Notes: a model not told the origin generated them from the sequence alone. 33,640 nt of DNA from Phocaeicola sp. (GCA_020026175.1 JAHHQV010000026.1:1-33640); one strand, 5' to 3'. Shown: positions 24,024 through 32,282, counted from the stretch's first letter. Numbers and translations are program-made.

Positions 24024-26162
24024 ATGAAACTTGTAGATATAATTAAAGAGTCTGAATACGAACTTAGTTTGTTTTCAGATAAACAAATATCAGAATTAGA
24101 AAATAAAATTACAGAAAGACAAACTAAAAAGGGTGTTGAGTTTTACATTACCTGTCAAGTGCGAAAAAAAGAAATTAAACTAACGCCTGAAGAAGTTGTA
24201 CGCCAACTTTATCTGTTAGTTCTGCAACAAGACTTTGGCTATCCTGTTTCACGTATGGAATTGGAATATGAAGTGACATTCGGCAGGGAGAAAAAGAGAG
24301 CCGACATTGTCATTTTTGACAAACAACAGACTACAAGTCCATTTATTATTGTGGAACTTAAAAAGCCAAAACTGAAAGATGGTAAAGAGCAACTGAAAAG
24401 TTATTGCAATGCTACAGGAGCACCTATTGGTGTATGGAGCAACGGACGGCAAATATCTTATTACCATCGCAAAGACCCGAATTATTTTGAAGATTTGAGT
24501 GGAATACCACGTGCCGATCAAAAACTTTCAGATATTCTCTCGGAGCGTTGGAAGATTGCCGACCTTATCAAAAAAGACAAATTGGTAAATGAACGCAAAT
24601 CTTTGAAAGACCTTATCCTTGAAATGGAGGATGAGGTATTGGCAGGTGCAGGTGTAGATGTGTTTGAAGAGGTATTCAAACTCATCTTTACCAAGCTGTT
24701 TGACGAAATGGAGAGCGGTCGAAAGCCTGACCGTAATTTGGAGTTTCGCAATTATGGTGATACAGAAACAGAATTAAAAGATAAGTTACAAGCCTTATTT
24801 GACAAGGCAAAAGATAAATGGCAAGGAGTATTCACGGATGATGCAAAAATTTTGCTTACTCCATCGCATTTGTCTGTATGTGTGGCATCGCTTCAAGATG
24901 TAAAATTGTTCAATTCTAACCTTGATGTGGTGGATGAAGCGTTTGAGTATCTTATCAATAAAAGCAGCAAGGGAGAGAAAGGACAATACTTTACTCCCCG
25001 TTATGTGATTGATATGTGCGTTAAGATGCTCAATCCGACAGCCGAAGAAAAGATGATTGATACAGCCGCTGGAAGTTGCGGTTTTCCTGTACATACAATC
25101 TTTCATGTTTGGGAAAACATACTCAAATCAAAGGGGTTGAATCGTAGTCATCTATTCACATTAGAAGAAAAACCTGCTGAATGTACTGACTATGTTCAAA
25201 ACAATGTGTTTGCCATAGACTTTGACGAAAAAGCAGTGCGTGTAGCTCGTACTCTTAATCTTATAGCGGGAGACGGACAAACAAATGTCATGCACCTAAA
25301 CACTCTTGATTATGAGCGTTGGGAAGAAAATGTCAAGGATGAAAATTGGAGCGACACTTATTCCGAAGGTTGGAAAAAGTTGAAGAAACTACGCAATGAC
25401 AAAAATAGCAATCGTGATTTCAATTTTGACATCATCATGGCAAATCCACCATTTGCAGGAGATGTGAAAGAAAGTCGCATACTTGCTAAATATGATTTAA
25501 GTCGCACTGTTTCTTTAGAAAAAATAAAGAATGCCCCAGCAGGATATAAAGTCGTTACAGGTGAACCAACTTTCCCCGAAGCTTTGAATAACAACGGTGA
25601 AACAGTATGTCAAATGAGCGACGGCACATTCCGTAAAACCAAGTTAAAGCAGGCAAGCAATATGAGCAGGGATATTTTGTTTGTAGAGCGAAACCTTGAC
25701 TTTTTGAAACCAGGAGGGCGCATGGCTATTGTATTGCCACAAGGTAGATTCAATAATAGTAGCGATAAGGCTCTGCGCGAGTATATAGCCGACCGTTGCC
25801 GTATTTTGGCAGTGGTAGGCTTGCACGGCAATGTGTTCAAACCTCATACAGGAACAAAGACAAGTGTCTTGTTTGTTCAGAAATGGGATGAGAAACTATG
25901 TCCTAAAGTAGAGGATTACAATATCTTCTTTGCCACTATGCAGGAGCCGAGCAAAGATAATAGTGGCGATAAAATCTATCGCAATACGACAGATGAAGAT
26001 GGTAATAACATTCCTTTGCTTGACAGTCACGGACATTTGATAGTGAAGCATGACCTATTTAATCACGATGGCTTGACAGGCGATGGTATAGCCGAAGCAT
26101 TCGCCGAGTTTGCCAAGAAAGAGCAGCTTTCTTTTTTCGTGGATGCCCCTTTGACGAAGTAA
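24024..26162 (+). CDS. hsdM: N6-adenine methyltransferase with N-terminal nuclease-like domain (HsdM-like)
   Basis: 712 aa. Residues 50-150 form an HsdR-N-type PD-(D/E)XK domain: D94 in RADIVIF, E111-x-K113 in VELKKP, then Q123-xxx-Y127, plus GAPIGVWSNG. Residues 200-300 are the helical HsdM N-domain. The methylase core has QYFTPR (321-326), motif I DTAAGSCGF (346-354) and motif IV NPPF (474-477). Classical HsdM is ~500 aa without the nuclease part. No hsdR gene is in the window, so this may both cut and methylate, as in BcgI-like enzymes. It uses many CGN Arg codons, unlike the tra genes, which suggests separate acquisition. Confidence 0.9.
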   Translation: MKLVDIIKESEYELSLFSDKQISELENKITERQTKKGVEFYITCQVRKKEIKLTPEEVVRQLYLLVLQQDFGYPVSRMELEYEVTFGREKKRADIVIFDKQQTTSPFIIVELKKPKLKDGKEQLKSYCNATGAPIGVWSNGRQISYYHRKDPNYFEDLSGIPRADQKLSDILSERWKIADLIKKDKLVNERKSLKDLILEMEDEVLAGAGVDVFEEVFKLIFTKLFDEMESGRKPDRNLEFRNYGDTETELKDKLQALFDKAKDKWQGVFTDDAKILLTPSHLSVCVASLQDVKLFNSNLDVVDEAFEYLINKSSKGEKGQYFTPRYVIDMCVKMLNPTAEEKMIDTAAGSCGFPVHTIFHVWENILKSKGLNRSHLFTLEEKPAECTDYVQNNVFAIDFDEKAVRVARTLNLIAGDGQTNVMHLNTLDYERWEENVKDENWSDTYSEGWKKLKKLRNDKNSNRDFNFDIIMANPPFAGDVKESRILAKYDLSRTVSLEKIKNAPAGYKVVTGEPTFPEALNNNGETVCQMSDGTFRKTKLKQASNMSRDILFVERNLDFLKPGGRMAIVLPQGRFNNSSDKALREYIADRCRILAVVGLHGNVFKPHTGTKTSVLFVQKWDEKLCPKVEDYNIFFATMQEPSKDNSGDKIYRNTTDEDGNNIPLLDSHGHLIVKHDLFNHDGLTGDGIAEAFAEFAKKEQLSFFVDAPLTK
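26147..26153 (+). other. CCCTTTG heptamer at the hsdM/hsdS frame junction
   Basis: The hsdM codons here are CCT TTG (P709, L710) preceded by C, giving C-CCT-TTG, an X-XXY-YYZ pattern. One step back the frame reads CCC TTT GAC GAA GTA, that is PFDEVKYKALLKGLEI, and runs open into hsdS. Either a -1 frameshift or a 1-nt deletion separates what could be one polypeptide. Confidence 0.55.
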
Positions 26163-26206
26163 AATACAAGGCTTTATTAAAGGGGCTGGAAATTAAAGAG
26201 GTTTTA

Positions 26207-28297
26207 TTGCATCAAGTCTCTGAAACTGGTAATATGAGAATGGAATCTGAATTTTTCAATTCCTATAGTCTGTCATTTGCTAAAATAGTTAAAGCTAAAG
26301 ATGCAATACTTTTCTCTCAATATGGAACATCAAAAGAATTAAATGAAATTGGCAAAGGTTTTCCAATACTAAGACTAAATGAATTTAATTCTTCATTTAT
26401 TTCTACACCAGCAAAATACTGCGACCTACTTGATATTGATACATATTTATCGCTTAGACTAAAAAAGGACGATGTCTTGATTTGTAGGACTAATGGAAAC
26501 CCTAAGTTAGTTGGAAAAAGTGCCATTGTTCCCAAAGATTACGAGTATGCTTTTGCTTCATACCTTTTTAGAGTTCGTCCTAATTGTAATATAATAAATT
26601 CTGCAACTTTAGTTGCGTTTTTGAATTCTAAGTATGGACGATTGGAAATAGAAAAATTCTCTATGGTTGGGAATCAAGCCAATTTTAGCCCTGCAAAATT
26701 TAGAGAAATATCTATTCCTGTTTTGGGAACTGCTGTAAATGAACAGATACATGAATTAACGTATTCTTCATTTGAAAAACTTGAAAAATCCGAAAAAATA
26801 TATTCCTCTGCCGAAGCATATCTTTTGGAGTGTTTAGGCATGACCGACTTTGCAGCAAACCCCGAAGCGTATAATATAAAGACTCTGAAAGAATCGTTCC
26901 TTGAAACAGGGCGATTTGATTCGGAATATTATCTACCAAAGTATGAAGATTACTTCCAACTTGTACAATCTTATTCCAATGGTTATAAGTTGTTGGGCAA
27001 TATATGCGAGATTAAAGACAATAATTATACGCCTGAGAATGATATAAGGTATAAATACATTGAGCTTGCTAACATTGGAAAAGCAGGAGAAATAACAGGA
27101 TTTGATGAACAGTGCGGAGAGAATTTGCCAACTCGTGCTCGAAGAATAGTACATAGCGGAGATGTGATAATCTCATCCATTGAAGGCTCTCTTAATAGTT
27201 GTGCTTTAATAACAGATGAATACGAGGGCGCATTATGTTCAACAGGATTTTATGTACTGAAATCTTCGTTTCTCAATTCTGAAACACTGCTAACATTGTT
27301 CAAATCGCAACCCATTCAAAACCTTATGAAAAAAGGTTGCTCTGGAACAATTCTAACAGCTATTGGCAAACCTGAGTTAGAAAAAATTCCTATTCCTCTC
27401 ATTCGTCAAGAGGTGCAAGAGGAGATAGCAGCTCATGTGCAAAAGAGTTTTGAGTTGCGAAAGGAAGCTATGCAAATGCTTGAAGAAGCCAAACTTACGG
27501 TAGAATCCGCAATAAACGGGGGGGGTAAACCGCTCAATTACAGTAAGTTACAAAACAAATCAGATAGAGAGCTGAATTATGCAGTATGGTTACTATTAAG
27601 AGAACTTGATATGATTTCTAAAAAAGATCAACATGTAATTTATACTCATAAAAAACTATCAAACAGTTTTGCTATAAGTGGTAGATTGGATGCAGAATAT
27701 TATCAACCTAAATATGATTACCTATTCAAGGAATTGCAACGATTTGAAACAAGAAAAATAGGACAGATTGCAACGATAAGAAAATCAATTGAGCCAGGAA
27801 GTGATGCATATATAGAAGATGGTATTCCATTTATAAGAGTATCTGACCTTTCAAAATCGGGTTTATCTGAAACATCAATATGTTTGGATAAAGTAGCTTT
27901 TAAGGATGCACCTCGTCCTCAAAAAGACACTATTTTACTTTCAAAAGATGGAAGTGTAGGTATCGCATACAAAGTAGAAGAACCTCTTGAAGTTATTACT
28001 TCAGGGGCAATATTGCACTTGAATGTAATAGATAAAATGGTGCTTCCTGATTATTTGACACTGGTCATTAATTCTATCGTGGTAAAATTACAAGCTGAAA
28101 GAGATGCGGGTGGCTCTATTATCCAGCATTGGAAACAATCAGAAATAGAAGAAGTCATTATACCGATTTTACCTATGATTGTTCAACAAGAGATTTCTAA
28201 TAGAATACAACAAAGTTTCAAGATGAGAAAGGAAAGTTTAATTCTACTTGCAAAAGCGAAACAAATTGTTGAATTATCAATAGAGGGAGGTATGTAA
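26207..28297 (+). CDS. hsdS: Specificity subunit with three target-recognition domains (HsdS-like)
   Basis: 696 aa from a TTG at 26207 (AAAGAGG 6 nt upstream); ATG at 26234 is an alternative, and the frame is open further up through PFDEVKYKALLKG. Three repeats of a pattern [RxDxEYYxPKY, TRD, long helix] are visible: TRD1 about residues 10-205, TRD2 about 230-435 (starts GRFDSEYYLPKYEDYF), TRD3 about 487-690 (starts GRLDAEYYQPKYDYLF). Normal HsdS has two TRDs in 400-450 aa. The G8 tract lies in the codons after TRD2 (AINGGGK), so one-base changes would end the protein at 440 or 455 aa. Confidence 0.88.
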   Translation: MHQVSETGNMRMESEFFNSYSLSFAKIVKAKDAILFSQYGTSKELNEIGKGFPILRLNEFNSSFISTPAKYCDLLDIDTYLSLRLKKDDVLICRTNGNPKLVGKSAIVPKDYEYAFASYLFRVRPNCNIINSATLVAFLNSKYGRLEIEKFSMVGNQANFSPAKFREISIPVLGTAVNEQIHELTYSSFEKLEKSEKIYSSAEAYLLECLGMTDFAANPEAYNIKTLKESFLETGRFDSEYYLPKYEDYFQLVQSYSNGYKLLGNICEIKDNNYTPENDIRYKYIELANIGKAGEITGFDEQCGENLPTRARRIVHSGDVIISSIEGSLNSCALITDEYEGALCSTGFYVLKSSFLNSETLLTLFKSQPIQNLMKKGCSGTILTAIGKPELEKIPIPLIRQEVQEEIAAHVQKSFELRKEAMQMLEEAKLTVESAINGGGKPLNYSKLQNKSDRELNYAVWLLLRELDMISKKDQHVIYTHKKLSNSFAISGRLDAEYYQPKYDYLFKELQRFETRKIGQIATIRKSIEPGSDAYIEDGIPFIRVSDLSKSGLSETSICLDKVAFKDAPRPQKDTILLSKDGSVGIAYKVEEPLEVITSGAILHLNVIDKMVLPDYLTLVINSIVVKLQAERDAGGSIIQHWKQSEIEEVIIPILPMIVQQEISNRIQQSFKMRKESLILLAKAKQIVELSIEGGM
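27518..27525 (+). repeat. G8 homopolymer inside hsdS
   Basis: Eight G follow AATAAAC and precede TAAACCG. With eight, the codons are GGG GGG GGT AAA and the frame continues to TRD3. With nine they are GGG GGG GGG TAA (stop). With seven the frame ends 18 codons later. A simple tract of this length is prone to slipped-strand change. Confidence 0.9.
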
Positions 28298-28330
28298 ATT
28301 CTGACGACACTGTTCAAAATTCTAAATGTG

Positions 28331-28676
28331 TCATCTTGATACTCCATCACTTAAACCTCTCTCAATTTTCCAATCATACGCCCCATTAGCGACATCGGCA
28401 ACCTCTTTGTAGGGCTGCCGATGTTTTATTTCATCAAACGACTGTCGGCTGTCCGCATAGTCACACAGCCAAGTCCCAATAGCTTGATGCTGTTCTTTGG
28501 ACTCGCCATAGTCCTGCATCACGCTCTTGATGTCGGCAGCTTCATCATTGCCAAAGATGGACTTGTATTTGTCCGTACCGTAATGGATTATCGCATCAAT
28601 GGCTCTCTTGAAAACATCGCTTGCAGCATAAAGCATATCAGCAAGGACAGCCAAAATTTGCTTGCGCAAATCACAT
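28331..28676 (-). pseudogene. C-terminal fragment of an unidentified mobile-element gene
   Basis: About 115 residues of coherent protein on the minus strand: AVLADMLYAASDVFKRAIDAIIHY, YKSIFGNDEAADIKSVMQDYGESKEQHQ, and a natural end GAYDWKIERGL. The 5' part is cut off exactly at repeat B copy 2, so no start belongs to it. An ORF continuing into the repeat is an artefact. It resembles tails of mobilization-type proteins in Bacteroides elements, but I am not certain. Confidence 0.55.
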
Positions 28677-29180
28677 GGCCGGTATTTGCGAATCGTCCAC
28701 CGACACTTTCGGAAAAAAGTGGAAGCTGTTCCATAACTTCGCACCAAGGAAATATGATTTGACTTCGCCGGAAATTCATCTGAAAAAGTAGGTCATTCGC
28801 ACAGGTTTGAAAATGGAGCGGTACAGAATTGATTCAAGACAAGTGTGCTTCCATACTCAAGCAGTGGGTCGGATAGGGTGAAGGAACATACATCTGCCAG
28901 CAGCCAGAGCCGCAAGAGAGAGGCAGGCATACCGATAACGGACAAACGGAAGGGTGTATCAATGTAAAGGCCGGGGATATTTCAGGAAGAATGGTTGTGA
29001 AACGGATGCGCTGACGGATACGGTTGGCAGTATGGGTGCGACACAATGGAGGGAAAAGGAAAAGCATTCAGGAAACGGGCGAAAAATCAAGGAAACGATA
29101 ACGGAAAGGATTCAGCCACAACATTATTACAGATGCCCTGTAGAGACTCCGATTTATATCCGGCACCTTTGAGGTGGCGG
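28674..29180. repeat. Repeat B copy 2
   Basis: Direct repeat of 20463-20969 at constant offset 8211. The right-hand hairpin is weaker here (ATATCCGGCACCT / AGGTGGCGGTA). With copy 1 it brackets 8.2 kb containing the broken phosphoesterase/nuclease genes, the DUF2958 operon, repeat A copy 2 and the restriction system. Confidence 0.88.
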
Positions 29181-29335
29181 TAGATTCGGGTGGGTATAAT
29201 GTAAGATGCTGTAAACAATCATATTGCAAGTTGAATTTATCTCTCTATTCGGACTTAATGAAACGGATAAATTATGAAAGGCTCAAAGCATCTTATTCCT
29301 TAGAAGAGGGTGGGATGAAAGAATATATAAAAATC

Positions 29336-29413
29336 TAATTACTTAATTACATACGTATATATTTATTTACTTATGTAATTAAGTAATTATGTTACAATGT
29401 AACATAATTACTT
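29336..29413. repeat. Two overlapping, mutually exclusive hairpins
   Basis: An 18-bp perfect inverted repeat (29336-29353 with 29372-29389, TAATTACTTAATTACATA and complement; 18-nt spacer) shares its right arm with a 16-bp near-perfect palindrome (29381-29396 with 29398-29413, AAGTAATTATGTTACA, centre A). Only one hairpin can form at a time. It lies 15 nt past the PcfJ stop and may be a transcript end, a switch, or a protein-binding array. Confidence 0.8.
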
Positions 29414-29427
29414 TTCAATAAACGAGT

Positions 29428-30702
29428 TCACATTATTTTGGTTATCAGATGAATATTGCTATTTACAAGCCTTAGTATTTCTTCATGATACTGACTATCC
29501 TGGTTGAATTTTCCCCTGCATTGTACAACTTTCATTGTATCAAGTGAAAATTCTATAGTCTCAGTCTTCACTCCGTCAACCGTAGCGGAAAGGATAAGGG
29601 ATTTATCATTCTTGAAGTACTCGTTTGAAAACACACAATGTTTCAGAAATTCTCCTTCCTCAACAAACTCCTTAACACTCTGAAGAACTCTTATCTGAAT
29701 ATTGCCTTCACTGAAAATAAGACCGAAAAATTTTGACTTAGACTTTCTATAAAGTTCCTCATGCTGGATGGCTGTCCTTTTCTTCTCTTTCATCTGCTCC
29801 CTTGCTGCTTCTTCATGTCTCTTACGGCTTTGTCTGTCATGTTCCTGATGTAGATTTGACGGACAAACGCAATGAGGATTTGAGGTGTCCTTGCCGAAAT
29901 GTAGAAGCAATCTGATATAGTCACACCATAGACCTGCATCCGAAATGTTATACTTGTGGCGTATGACAACTCTGATGGCTTTCCATACATCATCCGAAAT
30001 GCTGTCCTTGTCGGCAAAGTGTTTGAAAAGGGAAATCTGTCCACATTTGAGAAGAGTTTCTTTTCTGTTGTCAGAAAGTATTGCCTTGAAAAACGTATAA
30101 TGGGAAAGGTCATATGTTTTACCGGTATAGCCGTTTCTTTTGATGTTTTCTGTAACCTTGATTCTTGGATAGGTAGATACTGCATTGATATCATATACAA
30201 AGCTGTCCGAACAGCTGCGCAACTCCATTTCACTGCAATAGTTCCAGCTGTCATAGTAGAAGGAACTCATATTTCGTTTGAGAGCCAAAGTATAAGTTTT
30301 CCCTTTGGATGTCAACCATCGCTGAACAACTTCCTTTATTGAATATTCTGCCGGTCTGCCTATTCTGAAATCGGCAAAGACTACAAAGTGCCTAATAACT
30401 TGGTAGTCCTTGACTGCGGTTATTATGGTATAGTAGCTTTTTAGGTTATATACCTTTGTTCTGTCTGAACGGACTTTGAGCTTTCTTCCACAATGTGGGC
30501 AAACAACATGAACAGGAATGTAGGAAAGTGTGTCCTGCCATGTATGCGCACAATCACAACAGGTATAGATGCCTTTCGCCGTTCTCTTGGCGAAAGGTTC
30601 AAAACAATGCCTGTAAGCATACTGTTCTTGCCTCTCTGTGATAGGTTTCATTTTCCTTGAAAGTGAAACAATCTCTCTTTGTATCTTGTTGGTAGGTCTC
30701 AT
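29428..30702 (-). CDS. PcfJ-like protein with zinc ribbon
   Basis: 424 aa. A zinc ribbon near the N-terminus (C48-x2-C51 ... C68-x2-C71, CPHCG) precedes a long middle region. The C-terminal PcfJ domain is recognised by EFVEEGEFLKHCVFSNEYFK, then ILSATVDGVKTETIEFS and VVQCRGKFNQ. PcfJ-type genes accompany pcfK on conjugative elements; their role in transfer is not established. It starts 1 nt after the pcfK stop, and its 3' end faces the hairpins at 29336-29413. Confidence 0.85.
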   Translation of the reverse strand: MRPTNKIQREIVSLSRKMKPITERQEQYAYRHCFEPFAKRTAKGIYTCCDCAHTWQDTLSYIPVHVVCPHCGRKLKVRSDRTKVYNLKSYYTIITAVKDYQVIRHFVVFADFRIGRPAEYSIKEVVQRWLTSKGKTYTLALKRNMSSFYYDSWNYCSEMELRSCSDSFVYDINAVSTYPRIKVTENIKRNGYTGKTYDLSHYTFFKAILSDNRKETLLKCGQISLFKHFADKDSISDDVWKAIRVVIRHKYNISDAGLWCDYIRLLLHFGKDTSNPHCVCPSNLHQEHDRQSRKRHEEAAREQMKEKKRTAIQHEELYRKSKSKFFGLIFSEGNIQIRVLQSVKEFVEEGEFLKHCVFSNEYFKNDKSLILSATVDGVKTETIEFSLDTMKVVQCRGKFNQDSQYHEEILRLVNSNIHLITKIM

Positions 30703-30703
30703 A

Positions 30704-31117
30704 TCAGAAATCGAATAAGGTTGGTTCTGTGTCTGTCTGGGTTGTTGTAAGCTTAGTCTTTTTACGGTTTTTCATCTTCTGAATTTCTTCTTCCTGATAC
30801 TGACGGATGGCTTTCTGTCGGGCTTCTGCCTTTTCGTCCTCCGTCAGTTCAACATGATGATTAACCACAACATTGCATTTAATCTCTTTGCCTATGTCGA
30901 TATGGTCTTCATCGAAGTAATGAATGCATCTGCCGAAAATTTCATCGTCAGAAAAACCGCAACAACCGGTCTTTTGTACCCAGTTAAGCACATAGGTTAT
31001 ACAATCATTGAGGCACTTGTGTGGCTTGTTATAGCTTTGTGCGAATAGTTCGTCATGGGTTGCTTTATTGTCCAAAAATGCCTTAATAGTCTGCTTGAAG
31101 TGTTCTGTACCTTTCAT
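30704..31117 (-). CDS. PcfK-like protein
   Basis: 137 aa: MKGTEHFKQTIKAFLDNKA, NKPHKCLNDCITYVLNWVQKTG, GFSDDEIFGRCIHYFDEDHID, then a basic Lys/Arg/Glu-rich helical tail (about residues 90-125). This is the PcfK pattern. It is encoded immediately upstream of pcfJ as in other elements, and 2 nt downstream of a small membrane-protein gene. Confidence 0.83.
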   Translation of the reverse strand: MKGTEHFKQTIKAFLDNKATHDELFAQSYNKPHKCLNDCITYVLNWVQKTGCCGFSDDEIFGRCIHYFDEDHIDIGKEIKCNVVVNHHVELTEDEKAEARQKAIRQYQEEEIQKMKNRKKTKLTTTQTDTEPTLFDF

Positions 31118-31119
31118 AA

Positions 31120-31299
31120 TTATTCTGATTTAAGTTCTTTATAACTGATATTTACCAACTGTATTGCACACAACAGGATTAGCTCCAACAAAATCTGATA
31201 GGCAAAATGAATGTTGGGATGTATATACACCGCACTTATAAACATAGCTACTGCACAGATAGCTATTATAATTGAAAAGATGAATTGAACTGCTGCCAT
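31120..31299 (-). CDS. 59-aa two-helix membrane protein
   Basis: It starts MAAVQFIFSIIIAICAVAMF and ends YKELKSE. Two hydrophobic helices cover about residues 4-25 and 33-50. It ends 2 nt before pcfK and starts just beside repeat A copy 3, so it is probably the first gene of that operon. No family recognised. Confidence 0.62.
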   Translation of the reverse strand: MAAVQFIFSIIIAICAVAMFISAVYIHPNIHFAYQILLELILLCAIQLVNISYKELKSE

Positions 31300-31300
31300 A

Positions 31301-31677
31301 CCACTTGAATTTTAATGAGATAAACTTGAATTATTCTTCAGCGAGCTTTAGACCTTTTTTAGAAAGTTTCCTTTCCCTTGTCGTTAGAAATCCGCTGACT
31401 TTTTTTATTGGGAATCATTCCCCATCTGAGTTTGAGCCTGTTTTTTACGGCATTTCGAAGTATGGTAAAGTGGAATAAGAAAAGTTTTGGACGAAAAAAA
31501 TGTTGGGACAGCGAAGCCGTCATCGTTATTTTTTTCAGGACAAAGTCTGAAAGCGTAACTTTTTCATTTCCGCTCGACCAATATACCTTTGCCGTACAAA
31601 AAATAAAGGCTCTCAGATGGGAGTAACTGCACTGATATGGGAAGCAGGATATAAAGGGAAAGACCAGGGAAAGGATG
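31301..31677. repeat. Repeat A copy 3
   Basis: About 375 bp nearly identical to copy 2; inverted arms at 31419-31451 and 31591-31622. It is immediately 5' of the 59-aa/pcfK/pcfJ operon. Right of it begins a gene-free, GC-richer stretch. Confidence 0.85.
31560..31591 (+). promoter_or_regulatory. Plus-facing promoter in repeat A copy 3
   Basis: TACCTTTG at 31584-31591, 20 nt after TTTT (31560-31563). It would drive the structured, gene-free region on the right. Confidence 0.5.
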
Positions 31678-31979
31678 GATAAAGAACCGGTTATGCAGGA
31701 AACAGACCGAAGAAGGAATAAGCTGTCAGACAAGGCGAAGCTCCGTTTACGGTGCTTCGTACAGGGTAGGCAATGCAGCTGTAGCAGGCACTCATATTAA
31801 GTCAATGCGTGTATCAGGTGGGAGATAAAGGTTGTTAAGGCACAGCCTTAGCTCCGTATCGGAGCATGATGCGGATTGGGGTATGTGTGCCTTTCCTTCC
31901 CCGGCTCTTGTCTGACTGTGAGCCTGTGAGCAGCCTGTCAAGTGCCAGATAGGGAAGGAATACAGCTGGTACTATAATT

Positions 31980-32005
31980 GGGTGGTGGGAGTAAGAGAAC
32001 TGCGT
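31980..32005. repeat. Repeat C copy 2
   Basis: Identical to 19763-19788 over 26 bp, followed by GTACGCA, which makes the hairpin TGCGT-GT-ACGCA. Confidence 0.7.
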
Positions 32006-32256
32006 GTACGCAAAAACAAACACCAAGGCTGCGCCTTACATTGTGAAGTCCACATCCTGCCGGTATACGGAGCACATCAGCGTAGCCGTTGTGCCCCAAG
32101 ATGTCGGCTGGGTGTGGCATGGGCATGCAATGAGTGGAGTGCATGGTCGGAAATGAAGTCTTTGACCATGCTGCGGAACGGATGTTAGCTGCCTCTGTCG
32201 GCAGAAGGCCATGCAATAGCCGGCGGAAGACAAAGGCTAACGGACATACCTTGATA

Positions 32257-32282
32257 GGGTGGTGGGAGTAAGAGAAACGCGT
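32257..32282. repeat. Repeat C copy 3
   Basis: Same motif with a change near the right end (AAACGCGT instead of AACTGCGT). It is 277 bp after copy 2. Confidence 0.65.

Noticed and set aside
24024..28297. Classical three-gene type I restriction system
   Set aside because: No hsdR-type helicase-nuclease gene is present in the window and hsdM has its own nuclease-like domain. A distant hsdR cannot be excluded.
28331..28747. 138-aa minus-strand ORF taken as one gene
   Set aside because: Its first ~24 codons are repeat B sequence, the same as in the unrelated ORF at 20342-20536. Only the part left of 28677 is real protein-coding remnant.
20463..29180. Repeat B as an insertion sequence
   Set aside because: No transposase ORF and no terminal inverted repeats at its ends; it behaves as a simple direct repeat.
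29336..29413. CRISPR-like array from repeated TAATTACTT units
   Set aside because: The units are parts of two inverted repeats, there are no regular spacers, and no cas genes are near.
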